Counted from the first letter of the stretch, positions 1-11,990 are shown. The stretch is DNA of 64,000 nucleotides from Micromussa lordhowensis (GCA_964020085.1 OZ026607.1:20080606-20144605); one strand, 5' to 3'. The notes: a model not told the origin generated them from the letters alone. A program made the numbers and translations.

Positions 1-12
1 ATATTACTTAAC

Positions 13-189
13 AAATAAAGAAGCCTAAGCCGTGTTTTACACTGTGATAAAACACGACAGGCATTTCAGAACTCGAGAGAAATGTAGAAAACACGAACCG
101 CAGGCGAGTGTTTTCTACATTTCTCGAGTGTTCTCAAATGTTTGGTGTGTCTTATCACAGTGTAATACACGGATTAGGCTTCTTCATTT
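13..189. repeat. Hairpin MITE-like inverted repeat in SNAP-25 intron
   Basis: The left arm (13-51) reads AAATAAAGAAGCCTAAGCCG and onward. It is the near-perfect reverse complement of 151-189. A second paired block (80-94 against 108-122, with GTAGAAAACAC) sits at the centre, so almost the whole 177 bp can fold. No coding capacity. Consistent with a short non-autonomous foldback element; family not identified. Confidence 0.7.
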
Positions 190-687
190 GCTTTATGCGC
201 GCAAAACAATAAAACACGCTTTTTCTATATCTATGGATATTGACCAAGTTCTTTTTTTGCGTGTTCATGGACTGAGACAGAGTCAAGGTCCATAAATATG
301 CAAAAGAAAGAACAAGGCCAATATCCAGCCATCTTGACCGAACAAGCTTGGTCAATAAAAGATTTATTAATGGAAAAAGAAAACTATTTTCTTATGGGTC
401 ATTGTGGGTAATCCCAAGCAGGGCAACATACATGTAGCGCCATCTTGCCCGCTCTGGAAGCCAATCACATAGCAGGATTTGCTTCATCTTGCCTGCATAC
501 AGTTTTGTACAGTTAGTGATTCTTGTTTTGACATTTTGATGTAGTCTGATACGAAACCTCACAATCAGATGTGATATTCACTTGACAGTGCAAAACACTC
601 TAATTTCCTATAAAAACCTTTAGACTTGCAAATGAGATTCATGTTAGTGTGTAAAAGCATCTCATTACATTTTGAAATGTTTTACAG

Positions 688-1548
688 GATAACAGGAGAT
701 GACAGAGAAGATGAAATGGACGAAAACCTTGGGTGAGTATAACAACAAAGGTTTTACTATCCCAACTATCATTAATTAGGTGTTTCTATGGCATTGCGTA
801 TTTCAGAATTTTATGGTATATATTTTGGTAATATCCTAATGGATTTGTCGCTGCTGTGGTTTTACAGACAAGTGGCTAACATTGTTGGAAATCTGAAATC
901 AATGGCAGTGGACATGGGAAATGAGATTGATACACAGAATAGACAACTGGATCGTATCAATGCAAAGGTAACGCCCATCGTGTGATAATTTTTAGTCCAT
1001 CATATGTACAAATGTATGTACGATGGACTAGTATCCAATCCAGGGGAAATACATATATCTTATTAGACGTCTTGGTGTGTAGTATCGCTGTATATTTTTA
1101 CTCGTTGTTTGTATTTTGACTCGCCCTATTACGGGCTCGTCAAAATACTGCACAACTCATAAAAATATACAGAGATTTATTATCCAACGATTTCTTTTCC
1201 CAAAATTCTGACTTGCCAAGGTTTTGAACTTCACGCGGCCAGGAGGAATGAGGCGAGTACAAATATCTGTTATTTGTACTCGTTTCACGCATTATTTGTA
1301 CTCTAGGAAGCAGAGTTGGATAATAATTCGTTATTAGAGCTCTGGAATTATTAGTGCCAGCCTGCTGAACCACTATGCTCAAATGCAAACTTCACTGTTT
1401 TTTAAGGAAACTAAGGTTCACTGTTTAAATCAATCTAGACAAGATCCTTTAACTGGTTTATCCCGTTTCTCTATTGCAGGCTGAGGCAAATGATCTCCGA
1501 ATTCAACAGGCAAACACGCGAGCACGGGATATCTTAAGAAACTGCTGA
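688..1548 (+). CDS. SNAP25: SNAP-25-type Qbc SNARE, last three coding exons (5' part outside window)
   Basis: Plasma-membrane t-SNARE that pairs with syntaxin and a vesicle SNARE to drive exocytosis. Three exons with matching phases are read: 688-732, 868-967 and 1480-1548 (stop TGA 1546-1548). They encode the end of the second SNARE helix. Exon 1 has [11 protein letters not shown]; exon 2 has [17 protein letters not shown], which carries the ionic-layer Gln in the stretch typical of SNAP-25/SNAP-23; exon 3 ends ...RARDILRNC. Junctions are GG|A (phase 2) and AAG|GCT (phase 0), all with GT-AG borders. The N-terminal SNARE helix and the cysteine linker lie left of the window. A single ancestral SNAP-25/23 gene is possible in a cnidarian, so the symbol means family rather than strict orthology to vertebrate SNAP25. 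Confidence 0.93.
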
Positions 1549-2251
1549 ACTGTATTGACTTTGTCAGTGTTGTACTAGTCTTACATGTAATTGGCACTGG
1601 AGTATTATTAGCCATTAATTGGTCCTCTGTGCCTGATTTTGTTATAATTTCTCTCTGTGAATATTAATTAGATTGTGTATTCTTTAAATCAAAACAAGCT
1701 TACATATTGTATCTTTGAATAGTTTGAGGATTGATGCAGTATTGTCAATTGAAAGAAGGATACTTCTTCATGCAAACCGTATTATTTTTTAAATCGTTAC
1801 CTGGTAGACTGAACTCTATAGGTCTACACTTTGTAAAAAAAAACTCTTTACTCTCTTTGCTTTATTGTTGGCAGTTTAAAGTGTTTGGATATCTTTTTAA
1901 TGCTCAGTGGAAAATTGTAATAATCGAAAGTTGTACATGACTATTGTCGCCTTATTTGCAGACCGACACGATGGAAATTGATAATGAGATGTTGCTGACG
2001 GATAAATTAATCCAAACTGTAATAATATCAAGAAAAATGTGCAAAATTTGTTAGTTATCATGAACAATCACCAGATAACTTCCTGGCCACATTATTTTTC
2101 TTAGCTGTGAGCAAGAAGACAGAATAGGTGATAACATTTAATTAGACAACAGCAAGAACATTTCCTTGTAAATACAAACATGTTATGATGATATGACAGC
2201 AATCTTGTAGTTCGCATTGTTATTTGAGATGAGAGGATTTAGTTTTGTCAA

Positions 2252-2257
2252 AATAAA
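2252..2257 (+). promoter_or_regulatory. Candidate poly(A) signal for the SNAP-25 gene
   Basis: First canonical AATAAA on the + strand downstream of the SNARE stop codon, about 700 bp after it. Compatible with a 3' UTR of that length, but AATAAA is frequent in AT-rich DNA and no cleavage-site data can be seen. Confidence 0.3.
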
Positions 2258-3040
2258 ATTTCCACGTTACATTCGTAAGTACCCGAGTACCAATACTAAA
2301 ACCAGCGTGTGTCACAGGCCCGTTAACCCGTGTGTCACAGGCGTTTTGTTTTTCTCCTCAGAGGCTCTGAGAGCTTTTCAAGTTTCCTTTGTGCGTTTTT
2401 TTTTTTAGGTTTTCTCGTTCCCACGCGTCATTTCCGCGTAGTACACCTTGATTTTTGAAAGTATCTTGCTCTTTTCTCGTGGATTAATCCTCTGTTCGTT
2501 TTTCCTCGCGGATACACGCTCGTTAACCCATGACACGCGTTTTCAATATCTCATTACGAAACTTTGTTCTTATGTTAATAAGCCAACCCAAATCCATATA
2601 AAATTGTGCAAGCCCAAAACTTATCACTGGAGACTAGAAATCTCATCGCTTCACCAGGTGGTAAAGACCATGCGATTTTTGTTTTTGCAAGATCTATTCA
2701 AGCCAGTAGTAGTGTTCCTGCCAGGAGCCCATTGGAGCTTCCGTCTCCTATACTAACCCTATGAGCCAACCCTTCCCTGGTGTCTTTCTATTTTTACAAA
2801 CTGCTCTTGTGGGAGTTTTTACACAACCCCTTTACAATACCTAATGATACCCGAGCTAAGACCATTCTTTGTTACAACAAGGATCCCCCCTTTGGCTGCT
2901 ATTTTGCGTTTTCTATCTGCAGAATCAAGATGTTTCGTGGCAAACCAAGAGACCCTTGCGCTAATTACAGTTCTAAAAATAAAATAATGCGGGAAATAAC
3001 GCGGGTGGACTCCAGCTTCATGGATTCCTGTTCCATCCAT

Positions 3041-3282
3041 GGACGGACCATTATTTTTTTAGAGGGGAGAGGGGTGGTGGGGCAATTTCTGGGACATGAA
3101 ATCTTGCTTATGCAATACATTTTTTTAACATCAAAAATCAAAATAATGATGGTAAAAAGCACTTGCTCGAATTTTTCTCCCTTGGCTCTCCTTGGACGCT
3201 TTTTTTTTCGGCAGTTTTTGCTCTACAGGAAATTTAACCCCCTCCCCCCCCTCAGCCCTGTCAAAAAAATAATGATCCGTCC
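3041..3282. mobile_element. Inverted-repeat MITE with TIR GGACGGAYCATTATTTTTTT
   Basis: The left end GGACGGACCATTATTTTTTT followed by a G-rich block is mirrored by the right end, which reads as a C-rich block, then AAAAAAATAATGATCCGTCC. About 242 bp, no open reading frame of note. No clear target-site duplication is visible, so superfamily is not assigned. Confidence 0.65.
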
Positions 3283-3513
3283 CTTAGGCCTTACTGATGT
3301 TTCGCGGAGATTGCAACTTTCTCTTTCCGTTCCCTTGACGTGCGCTTTTATCCGCGCAGCCAATGAAAATTGTCGAAAAAGAAAAAATACAGAAACAACC
3401 AAACCAAAAAAAAAACGAGTTTCAACGCTTACCGCGATCACCAACTTCTGTTTTTTCATTGTTTCGCCAAGCGCCAAGCAAATGGCTTTTCCAAGCGTTC
3501 AGTTACTGAGTTA

Positions 3514-3918
3514 GGGCCTGTTTACAAGGAGGAAAGGTTACCCTAGCAAGCGGGTTAACTCTAGCTGGGGCCAAAAGATAGCCCGGGTTTACAGGAAAAT
3601 TTCACAGGTAGGGTAACGCTACAACCCGGGACAACTTAATGTGCGGTCACAGTCAAAGGGTCTGGGAACAATTCAAACGTTAACCCGGGTAGGCGGGTTA
3701 ACCCTCCCTGGAGTGTTTACAAGGGAAAAAGTTAACCCGCCTACCTACTATGACCAGGGTAACCCTAGCACGCAGATAGGGTAACCCGCCTACCCGGGTA
3801 ACCCTAGCTGTCTTGTAAACACGACGAAGAAAAAAAGAGGAAACGTGCCAGTGCTAGGGTAACCCGCTTGTTAGGGTAACCCGCTTGCCAGGGTAACTCT
3901 CTCCTTGTAAACAGGCCC
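3514..3918. mobile_element. Harbinger-like MITE, TSD TTA
   Basis: Termini GGGCCTGTTTACAAGGAG and its complement, with TTA duplicated outside both ends (3511-3513 and 3919-3921). The interior is made of repeated GGGTTAACCC/GGGTAACCC-type blocks in both orientations. A 3-bp TTA duplication and GGGCCTGTTT-type termini are characteristic of PIF/Harbinger MITEs. No transposase. Confidence 0.8.
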
Positions 3919-4040
3919 TTAGTTTGAGCGGAGCGCGAGAAAACGGCGGATCGAAATAAAGGATTCTCCTCTATATTTTGCCGTGCACGCCGCGCCCCAA
4001 CCGCCTGACCGTCTGGCAGAGGATACCAATAAAACAATTA

Positions 4041-4665
4041 TACAGCCGAACCTCGCGTAAGCAATCACCCAAAATGTCAAGCCTAGCTGGTCGCTTACGA
4101 AGGCTTGGACCATTTTGGGGTAAAATTTTATCCCATGACTGCAGAGACTTACCCCATGTTTTAAATGTTTTATTCATCTGGAAAGTCAATTTCGAGAAAA
4201 AATCAGAGACTTTACGTTGAGAAATTTCTGTCCCTTGTACTATCCAGGAATGCTATAATGTTACAGCACCTTTTATTAAAAACTGGATCATTGGATAATG
4301 CCATTCGAGAGTTTTCATTGGCTTAGCCATCATGGGCTATGAGCCATTATACCATGCTCTTCGAATATGGTAAGCGTAGGCATGTTTTTTTTTAGGCGTT
4401 TTTATTATAAACAATTATTCCACTCGCCCTTATTGGATATGAGATGATTATAGCCAACTCGGCGCTATGCGCCTCGGGTTATCTGCCATCTCAGATCCAA
4501 CGTGCGCTATGGTCGCTTACGAGAGGTTAAAAACAATAGAAAATTTCAAACTTTTAGTTCTAAAAGTGGTCGCGGTCGCTTACGAGAGGTGGTCGCTTCC
4601 AAGAGGTTCCAAATATATAATGATTAGACTTGGAAACTTTTGGTATTTTGGAAAACTGGTCGCGC
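4041..4665. mobile_element. TA-flanked mariner/pogo-like repeat, copy 1
   Basis: Starts TACAGCCGAACCTCGCGTAA. It contains several copies of GGTCGCTTACGAGAGG in both orientations and shares long stretches (TTGGAAACTTTTGGTATTTT; TTCAATTTCGAG-like; TCCCTTGTACT) with 15548-15974. The right end is not sharply defined. The TACAGYCGRRCCTC terminus matches the ends of two other TA-flanked repeats in this window (47786-48249 and 27219 on). Confidence 0.6.
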
Positions 4666-4823
4666 GAGCTTGGCACCTGATTTGCATTTGGCCAATCGTC
4701 GACAGGAAAAAATAATTTATTCAAAATTTGCGGCGCGCGTGAAATACAAGCGAGGTTTGCTGCAAGGGTCGTATAGCTAGTTTTACACCATGACAGATGA
4801 GGAAAGCGTTTTAGTTAAACATA

Positions 4824-7800
4824 GAGTTTGAGGAACTCACAAGCTACGAAGGATTAAAAAGACGATTGCTTTGTCTGCAAAATGCAATTTATAAAGAGGC
4901 AAGCTCGAGGTAAGTTAGCAAACGAAATTATGACCTTCAAACTCTCACGGAAATGCCAAATTAAAGTTCAGTGTAAAACGACAAGTTTGATTTAGTAACA
5001 TGTGGATAGTTTCCCTCTGTATTCTGGGCCCGAAAATGAATTCTCAAACTCGTTGAGTTGTTTATATTTAATTCTTTTAATTTGAGGCTGGGTAACTTGA
5101 TAAACTCCTGTACAAAGATGGCGGCTGTACATTTTACCACAATGCTTTGCGTGCTCAACACAGCCGATTTAATGACTGGTCCCGAGGGGAACAGTAAATT
5201 TTGTTTCCCGAGAATCTCAATGAGGGAAACAGAATTCACAGTTCCCCATGTGACCAGTCATTAAGTGATTTGTTATATAGCAAAACAGAACAAGCAAATT
5301 TTGAAAAACGTGCTGAGATTCCAGCGACAACATCAGGCCATGTACAACAGCGGTCAACATTTCGCGAGTAATAGTGAACTATTTCCCGTTTGACGTCATA
5401 GTTTTCCCAATGTAGCCTGCTCATGGCATTTGGCAGGAAACAGTTTCATAATGTTAGATGTCATGTGACCATGAACTAGCAAATGAATGGGCTCGCTGTA
5501 GCAGGAAAATCGCCAGCTATATAACAATTAGACTTATAATCCATCAAATGTTTTGGTTCACACGTGATTGGTCTAAATGCGTCACGTGACTGACTATTCC
5601 CCAGCTTAACAAATATCCAAGTGATATTCCCCAATTTTCTAAACCATAAGTGTTGCAAAAAACATTTGAAGGATGTAAACACCATAGCCTCGAAAATATG
5701 CTAGCATATTTTGCCTTGGACATGATCTGTTTCTCATAGCTCACAGTTTTCCTTGGTGCACTCTCAGAAAACTGTGTGCTTCTCCGAACAGATAGTGTCT
5801 CAGGGCATATTTTAGCACCCAATAGAGGCTATAATTTGTTTACTAGTATGCATAATTTATAAAGCTGTTTTTTTAAACACAATATTTGTCACTGCATGAA
5901 CACTTTCCATTCTATTTGGATGAAAACCTTTCTGTAGTTTTATGAGCCTGCACAAAGGATTATACATCATTCAATGTATTTAAACCCGCCCAACAGTTCT
6001 GGCCTAATCCCTGCCCAAAATGACAATGGGATATTCCAAATAAGGCTTAAATGCCCCACTTATTGACGCATGATTATGTGATGAATGCCTGGCTAATCCC
6101 TGCATTGTCCCAGGGATGGGAAGGGTGAGGTTTTACATTAACTGGTGCATTATGGATAAATGTTTCATTCACTATCTTTTTGGGTACAGGGGATTGTGGG
6201 TTTGATTGCTTGATTGATCTTTATTTGACCCATAAATTCATCAATTTACAGCAATGTAATTACAAATGATGTATATTTAGCAGAGCAGAAGCTTCCAACA
6301 AACCCTACTGAGCTTACAACTTAACATTAAATTTACTGAGTAAATGAAACATGTCTGTTAGTTATGTAATATTGAGCCCCCGGGTGGGGGGGGAGGGGGG
6401 AAGGGGTACTCCCTTGTATGGTCGATATAGGTTTTTGCGTTCCCAAAGGGTATGGTTTTCCAGCCGTTTTGGTCGTAAATAGGATATGGTTTTTGCACTC
6501 TTGTCTTGAGCTGTGTATATTTTTTGAGAAGAGGCTACCTTTTCATCATTATTGATAAGACCATCTGCCAAAGCCCTTCATAAATTATGTTTAGGACAAC
6601 TATGCCAGCTGCAACAGTCATAAATAGGGTAAAATCAAATTTTTGGTCAGGTCATAAATAGGGTAGGAAAAATTGCAAATTTTGGTCATAAATAGGGTAA
6701 GGGTTTTGGGAAGCAGGCTGCACACCTCCACCCAATTTTTGTAGGAGTACCCCGCTACCTCCCCCCCCCCCCTCCCGTATTGAGTGATTATATTTCGTCA
6801 TAACACCTAACTCCTGTTAATTAATTCACAAAGGAGGTGTTTTCTAATTCTCCTCTTAAAGCTATGTGTCCATATACAATTTTTGATAATTATCGGAAGA
6901 TTATTCCAGATCTGACTGCCTTTAATTTTTATCGAGTACTTTTTGTGAAATTTTTCTGTACCAGATCAATTGTATTATGTTTCCATAAGTCGTTGTTCAG
7001 GTTGAATAAATTATTGAATGTCACTGAAAGCATGTTATTAAAGTATCAGAACATAAATACAGACGTTTTTTCTTTTTATAATTCTCATCTAAAGGAAGAA
7101 TTCTTTATATAATTCTCATCTAAAGGAAGAATTCCTAGTTTTTTTAAAAGGGGAACTGTATAATCTTGATAGCCTGAGAAAGTAATAATTCATATAATTT
7201 TTTTCTGCATTTTCCTTAGTGGTTCAAATCTAAGAATACATATTAATTAATATGTTTAGAAAGAAAAAAGGCAATATATATACAGTATTTCATGGTTCAA
7301 TATAGTATGGTTATTTTATTCCCCATGAATTGCACCAAACATTTCCCTCACAATTGAAGAAATCAAGACTTGAAAAAGTTGTTATCATAAGTACTGTAAG
7401 AAATCTCACTAGACCCACTGTGTGTGATCTGTACCTTGTCATAGTTTTGCTTCTCTGCAAATAGAAAAGCACCTAGCACTTTTTCTCATGGCATGAGCAA
7501 AGTTAACTTTGCTTTGCCATTTCATTGGTAATTTTATAACACGAAATTTGAGAAAAGAAGATTCACCCAGTGGCTCCAAAAGCTATAATTTATATCCTAC
7601 TTGGAAGCTGTGAAATAAGAAATTTATTATTGGTTTACAACCATAAACAAAACAATTTTATGAACATAATTTAATTTTTTTTCTAGCAATAATACCAGCA
7701 AGATTGCAATAAATTTATAAAAATCCTTCTTTCAATAGTTTGTGGTTTATCCATGTTGATGGAACAAATTGCAAGGAATTTGGAAAAGCCTCCTTATCTC

Positions 7801-10249
7801 AAGTCGCTACTACTAAGCCCAAGGGAAAAGTTTCCATTCTGCAGATTGGAGGTAAATTCCCTGGAATTTGCGGTATGAAACAAGTTTCTTTTCATTAACA
7901 AGTTTCGTTTTCTAGTTCATTACGCCAAGCATTTCATCCACAAGCTAAATTCTGGCAAAGAAATCAACATTTGAAGCAATGTCAAGAAAAACAACTCTAA
8001 ACACTCTAACCCTAACCCTAAGTTTCCGCAATTCTCAACGGTTAATTGTCTGAATTTTGGATAACTTATGCAAGATTACTGCAGGCACTCCGAAAGCCAA
8101 TGATGTAAGGCATGAAGTAACTGGGAGCATTTCTGCCCCCCCCTCCCTAGATGGGATGCTAGTCCATTGCAGGGTAACCACCCAGCAGTAACTTTGTTGT
8201 TACCCATACCCATATGAAGAGAGGCACTGAGGGTAAAATGTCCCTAGCTGTAACAACCGCAAGTCTTTCTCTAAATAAATGCTGTTAATAACATAACTCT
8301 TTTGCCGACTACATCTGACGTGGTTAGTGCTGGAATGGATATTACACTAGCCATTTACTAAGTTAATGTAACACTGTCATCTCCAGTAACGAGCAAGAAA
8401 GGATTGATTTCTTTTTCTTTTTCAAACAGTTTCTTGATGACTGATTTCATTTGCAATGGAACAATGAACTAGAAAGGAAAGGACCTCACCTCTATCAAAC
8501 AAATGGTGAGGATGTCTTAAAAGTTTTAGTTTTATTTAGTATTATAGTAACATGTATATCTCCTAGTATGGACCTGAATTCAAGTTTTTATTGAGCCGTA
8601 TGATTAAACTTTTTTCTGGAGACTAAGTCTCAAATTCTTCTTGGAAACTATTTAAACTTGTCAAGGGGCCTGTGATCATAGGACCAATATTAGTCCAACA
8701 TTTGCAATTCCTTGGATCTGTTTTGGTGTTTCTGATATTTCCAATACCAACTTGGCAAATACTGAAGATTGCTTTGAATTCATAAATATTCAGTTATTTG
8801 GCTTGTTTCTGCTAAAGTTGATAGACATAAATGGAAGAGCCCAAAAGATGACGAGAAAAAAAGGTAATAAAATGAGTTAACTTTGGTAAATGTAAGTTCA
8901 ACTCAGGCAGTCAAAACACCAGGCCCAGGTTGTTTGAAAGGTGGATAACAATTTATCTGGTGAATAGCATTATCTTAACAATTTATCTGGTGAATAGCAT
9001 CGAACAACTGGGGCAGCTGAATAAGAGATCGAGAAGCTTTTTCATATTCCCAAAGGAAAAAGTGCTCAATACAAGACTAAGAGTGACTTAAATGCCTGTA
9101 AGGAATTTTGTTAGTCAATAAAAGAAGCTAGAGAATTGAAAACATACCTCTCAATGAGCAAGACCTTCTTGTGACCACAATTTTCATGCCAGTTGCAAGC
9201 AAAATGGAAACAACTTCGAACCTGCTACATTAAGCGACTTCAGCGAATTGTATATATATTTATTGCTTACATTACAATGATTACAATTTATACAAAGAAA
9301 AAGAACACCACGTACAATGCAACGCTTACTTTACAACAGTTGCATTACTCTACTAATCATAAAAATTACAATTTCCTCGATTGTGATTGGTTTAAAAAAC
9401 TCCTATTTTCCACTAATTCACTTGCCAAGTTGTTATCAGACAGCTTGTAATTGGACAGTTTGTTATCAAACAGTTCAATGAGCCAATGACATTCGAAGTT
9501 GTGGTTTAAATCAACCAATGACATTCGAGCGTGCGTGCACACGCTTGCTTTTGTGTTTATCGCGGCTAATTGCACGTAGTAGGTGTGGTGGCCTTAGAAT
9601 GTTTACATCTCCTTTGTAGGTATTTTAATGCAAATTTTCCCTATCTTCCATAACTTGGCTATTCTTCTTTTCTCGGAAATTGTAATTTTTATGAGTAATT
9701 GGTAAAAAGACTTTGTGTCGTCCAATTCGTTCTGTAATCATACTCGTGATTAACAGGTCGTCCGATTTTGTTATCACTCGTATGACTACAGACCGAGTTG
9801 GACTCCACTCAGTCCTAGTACCATTACTTACAATACATTACTTAGACTAATTACACCAGAAGTATACAATATTTCGATTAAAATTGCACTACACTGTGAC
9901 ACATACAGATGCCCAATTAACTCCCTTACAAGAAAATTATTTAACCTAACAATTATCCAGCGGACTTTCCTTGAATTAAACCTAACGGTATATACATTAT
10001 AACAGAAGTTTCCATCTTTTATAAGAATCGCAGTTTTAACAAGCTGATATTCATATTTCTTGTAATTAGGAAAATAATATACTATGACTGTTTGACCTAA
10101 AACTTTATCTACATAAAATGCTTTATCTACATAAAATGCTTTTGCCTTACTTTATGTGATTTTTCCTTCTAGATTCAAAGACGAACATCAGAAAGCTCAG
10201 CGGAGTCATCAAAGAGCAAAGCAAGACAAAGCTTATTATAATAAACTGA
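4824..10249 (+). CDS. Unrecognised candidate small multi-exon gene (tentative)
   Basis: Not recognised by family. Four pieces join in one frame with legal splice borders. The first ends at 4909 (GAG TTT GAG GAA..., encoding EFEELTSYEGLKRRLLCLQN..., donor GTAAGT). The others are 7739-7851 (LWFIHVDGTNCKEFGKASLS..., donor GTAAAT), 8825-8863 (INGRAQKMTRKK) and 10173-10249 (SKTNIRKLSGVIKEQSKTKL..., stop TGA). Phases 2, 1 and 1 are mutually compatible. An ATG at 4790 opens MTDEESVLVKH in a different frame from the first piece, so either an upstream intron or a frameshift is needed at the start. The last exon also reads openly in another frame, ending at TAA 10239-10241 beside an AATAAA. The protein would be small and basic at its C-terminus. 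Treat as a hypothesis. Confidence 0.33.
5173..5260. mobile_element. 88-bp perfect hairpin flanked by TTAA
   Basis: TGACTGGTCCCGAGGGGAAC opens the left arm and its near-exact complement closes the right arm; the arms are about 40 bp with almost no loop. TTAA lies directly outside both ends (5169-5172 and 5261-5264). It looks like a very small TTAA-targeting MITE. Confidence 0.65.
6195..6340 (-). mobile_element. Probable non-LTR retroelement 3' tail
   Basis: On the minus strand the block ends AATAAAGATCAATCAAGCAA, the style of 3' tail (poly(A)-signal-like motif followed by an ATCA-type microsatellite) seen on many invertebrate LINE and SINE elements. No reverse-transcriptase sequence is attached here. 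Confidence 0.35.
6377..6777. mobile_element. MITE with G/C-run termini and 7-bp TSD TATTGAG
   Basis: TATTGAG is duplicated at 6370-6376 and 6778-6784. Between them the ends are mirror images: a CCCCCGGG plus G-run then GGGGTACTCC on the left, GGAGTACCCC then a C-run on the right. The interior has at least three copies of GGTCATAAATAGGGTA. No coding potential. Confidence 0.75.
7078..7131. repeat. Two-copy direct repeat, about 28 bp
   Basis: ATAATTCTCATCTAAAGGAA plus a few bases is repeated back to back. No function visible. Confidence 0.6.
8110..8250 (-). mobile_element. Truncated SINE (same family as 28172-28409), tRNA head missing
   Basis: Matches the 3' part of the SINE at 28 kb: GCATGAAGTRACTRGGAG, then GATGGGATGCTAGTCCAT, CAGGGT..., ending in GAGAGGCACTG. 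The tRNA-like promoter half is absent. Confidence 0.6.
8922..9014. mobile_element. Short MITE with tandem internal repeat
   Basis: GGCCCAGGTTGTTTGAAAGG on the left is answered by ATCGAACAACTGGGGC on the right. Inside, AACAATTTATCTGGTGAATA is repeated twice (29-30 bp period). Confidence 0.6.
10104..10141. repeat. Two-copy 19-bp tandem repeat
   Basis: TTTATCTACATAAAATGCT occurs twice in a row just upstream of the 10173 candidate exon. Confidence 0.6.
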
Positions 10250-11848
10250 CTTTTGGCAGAAAATTATCCGGGATAAATGTTTTTTTTTTTATGTAACCGA
10301 GGAATAATTGTTTTGGATTAAAAATTCGCGTGTAAACGAACGAGAAAAAAGTCGCAAAAACAACTGAGTCTTTGACAGCAATATTGTCTTTCAAAGCGAC
10401 CAGGAAATATGTCGAGGGAAAGTTGGTGGGAAACTGTTTCTAAGTTAACAAGTTGTGCTTTTAAAAGAGACCAAAACAAGTGAAAAAAAAACTAAGTCTT
10501 TTGGCGGGAAAATTGTCCTTAGAAAAAAAAGTCTGCGTTTTTTAATGGTGTCTGGTTTTGAGTTAAAAATATACTAAGTCTTTTGGCGGGAAAAATCTTG
10601 CACTGTGCAACAGATTTATCTCATCAAAAGTCACAGTATATGTTTGATTTCTGGCTAGACTCTGTTCAAACGTGCAGAATTTTTTTCTTTTTGGCAACCC
10701 TACATAGTCAAAAAATACCAAAAGAGATAGCCTACATTTCTTCTAGTTACCAGGCCCTTTTAAAAGCGCAATATTTTTTTGAGTTATTTTGTAAAAATGA
10801 AAGAAAAGAGAAATAAAACAAACAGTCGTTGTAAAATATTTTATTGTTTTCTTCAATTACTGTGTCATTTACAAGATTGATTAAGGTAAACTTGCTTAAG
10901 TAAACACTTAACTGGTACATCAGTATTAAAGAAGTTGAAAAACATCAAAGTCTGAAAATGATTTGTAAAAACTAATAACACGAAGAAACACTAATTCTGA
11001 AAAAACTAAAATTATTACAATGATCAACAAATAATTCTGGCAAAAACTTATCGCGAAATGTCTTGTTTTAAGAAATACAGTAATCGAAAACTACAACTAC
11101 AGACTGGTGAAAAAATTATCCTATCTTACAAAGAAGTGTTAAATTGAAATAAATTCAAAGTGGATCATTGCTTTTTACATCAGTTTCAAGTAACCATTTA
11201 CTTTGATAAAGAAAGAAAATTCTGTGCTTTGACTTACTTACGAAAAGCTTCCAGGCAGAAATATTTGCCGAAACGTCTAAAAGCATTGGATACAAATTAA
11301 AGGTGGATCCATGTTTTAAACTGAAACCACACGAAATTACGATTCATACATTAGCTTTTAGCTGTCAAAATTTGCTGTTAGAAAAAAATTTGTGTAGTTT
11401 AGTGGATGTCGAATTTACCGTAATCAAACAGCGAAATCTGGCGAGATTCAAGACAATTATTCCGACCAGTGAATGCGGGAAACGACACGCAATTCAGAAT
11501 TTGAGTGATCTGTTGAAAGATTTGAGTGTAGTTTAGTGCAGGTGGAACTTGACTCCAAAAAAAAAACAAGCAAATAACGATTTCTTCCAAGGAATTTGTC
11601 TTACTTTGTGGCTTCAATAACATGGATCCACGTTTACTCAAGTTTCAGTCTTGAGTTCAAGACTTATTCCTAGACGTTTCTTTAGCATAAGCAGTGAGAA
11701 TTTGGTGATTCATCAAGACTACAAATTAGAAGCATATTTTCGACACTTTTCTGCTTGATGTTCTCGTTTTGTAAGGAGAAACTGACTGTCGATCAGTCAC
11801 GGTTTCTAACGATATAAGTATCTTAACTGTTGTCCTTTACCTAACTAG

Positions 11849-11990
11849 CTACGCATCAAGGCAGACACCACAAGCTTGATCCAGAACCTCCTTCATGTCA
11901 GCAGGCATCTGGCGTCCATAATAGTTCAATCATGCAAGCCATGAAGATCCACCAATGAGAGAGTTCGTCAGAATCAACAGCAAGTAGTTG
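11849..11990 (-). pseudogene. Possible terminal exon with in-frame TGA (unrecognised)
   Basis: On the minus strand a pyrimidine-rich acceptor (CTTCCTTAG) is followed by 142 bp that read NYLLLILTNSLIGGSSWLA, then TGA, then LNYYGRQMPADMKEVLDQAC and GVCLDA before a TAG. The part after the TGA looks protein-like. Either a decayed exon, an artefact, or chance. No family recognised, and no upstream exon with compatible phase could be proved. Confidence 0.2.

Larger units (their letters stand above)
1549..4814. other. 3' flank of SNAP-25 gene; no gene recognised
   Basis: After the SNARE stop codon I see AT-rich presumed 3' UTR, then three separate transposon-like repeats (3041-3282, 3514-3918, 4041-4665). 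The long open stretch around 2780-3514 is crossed by the 3041 inverted-repeat element and by homopolymer runs. It lacks any recognisable domain, so it is not called as a gene. Confidence 0.6.

Noticed and set aside
1964..2053. A TTTGCAG acceptor followed by an open TDTMEIDNEMLL... reading as an alternative last SNAP-25 exon
   Set aside because: Phase fits but the peptide does not resemble a SNARE C-terminus, and the 1480-1548 exon is a clear family match.
2780..3514. 244-codon open frame on the + strand
   Set aside because: It crosses an inverted-repeat element and several homopolymer runs; composition is low complexity and there is no domain.
8004..8022. CTAACCCTAACCCTAA, a telomere-like run
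   Set aside because: Only about two and a half units; too short to mean an interstitial telomere.
11300..11640. GTGGATCCATGTT near both ends, a possible inverted-repeat element
   Set aside because: The shared block is only about 13 bp around a palindromic GGATCC; no extended arms or target duplication.
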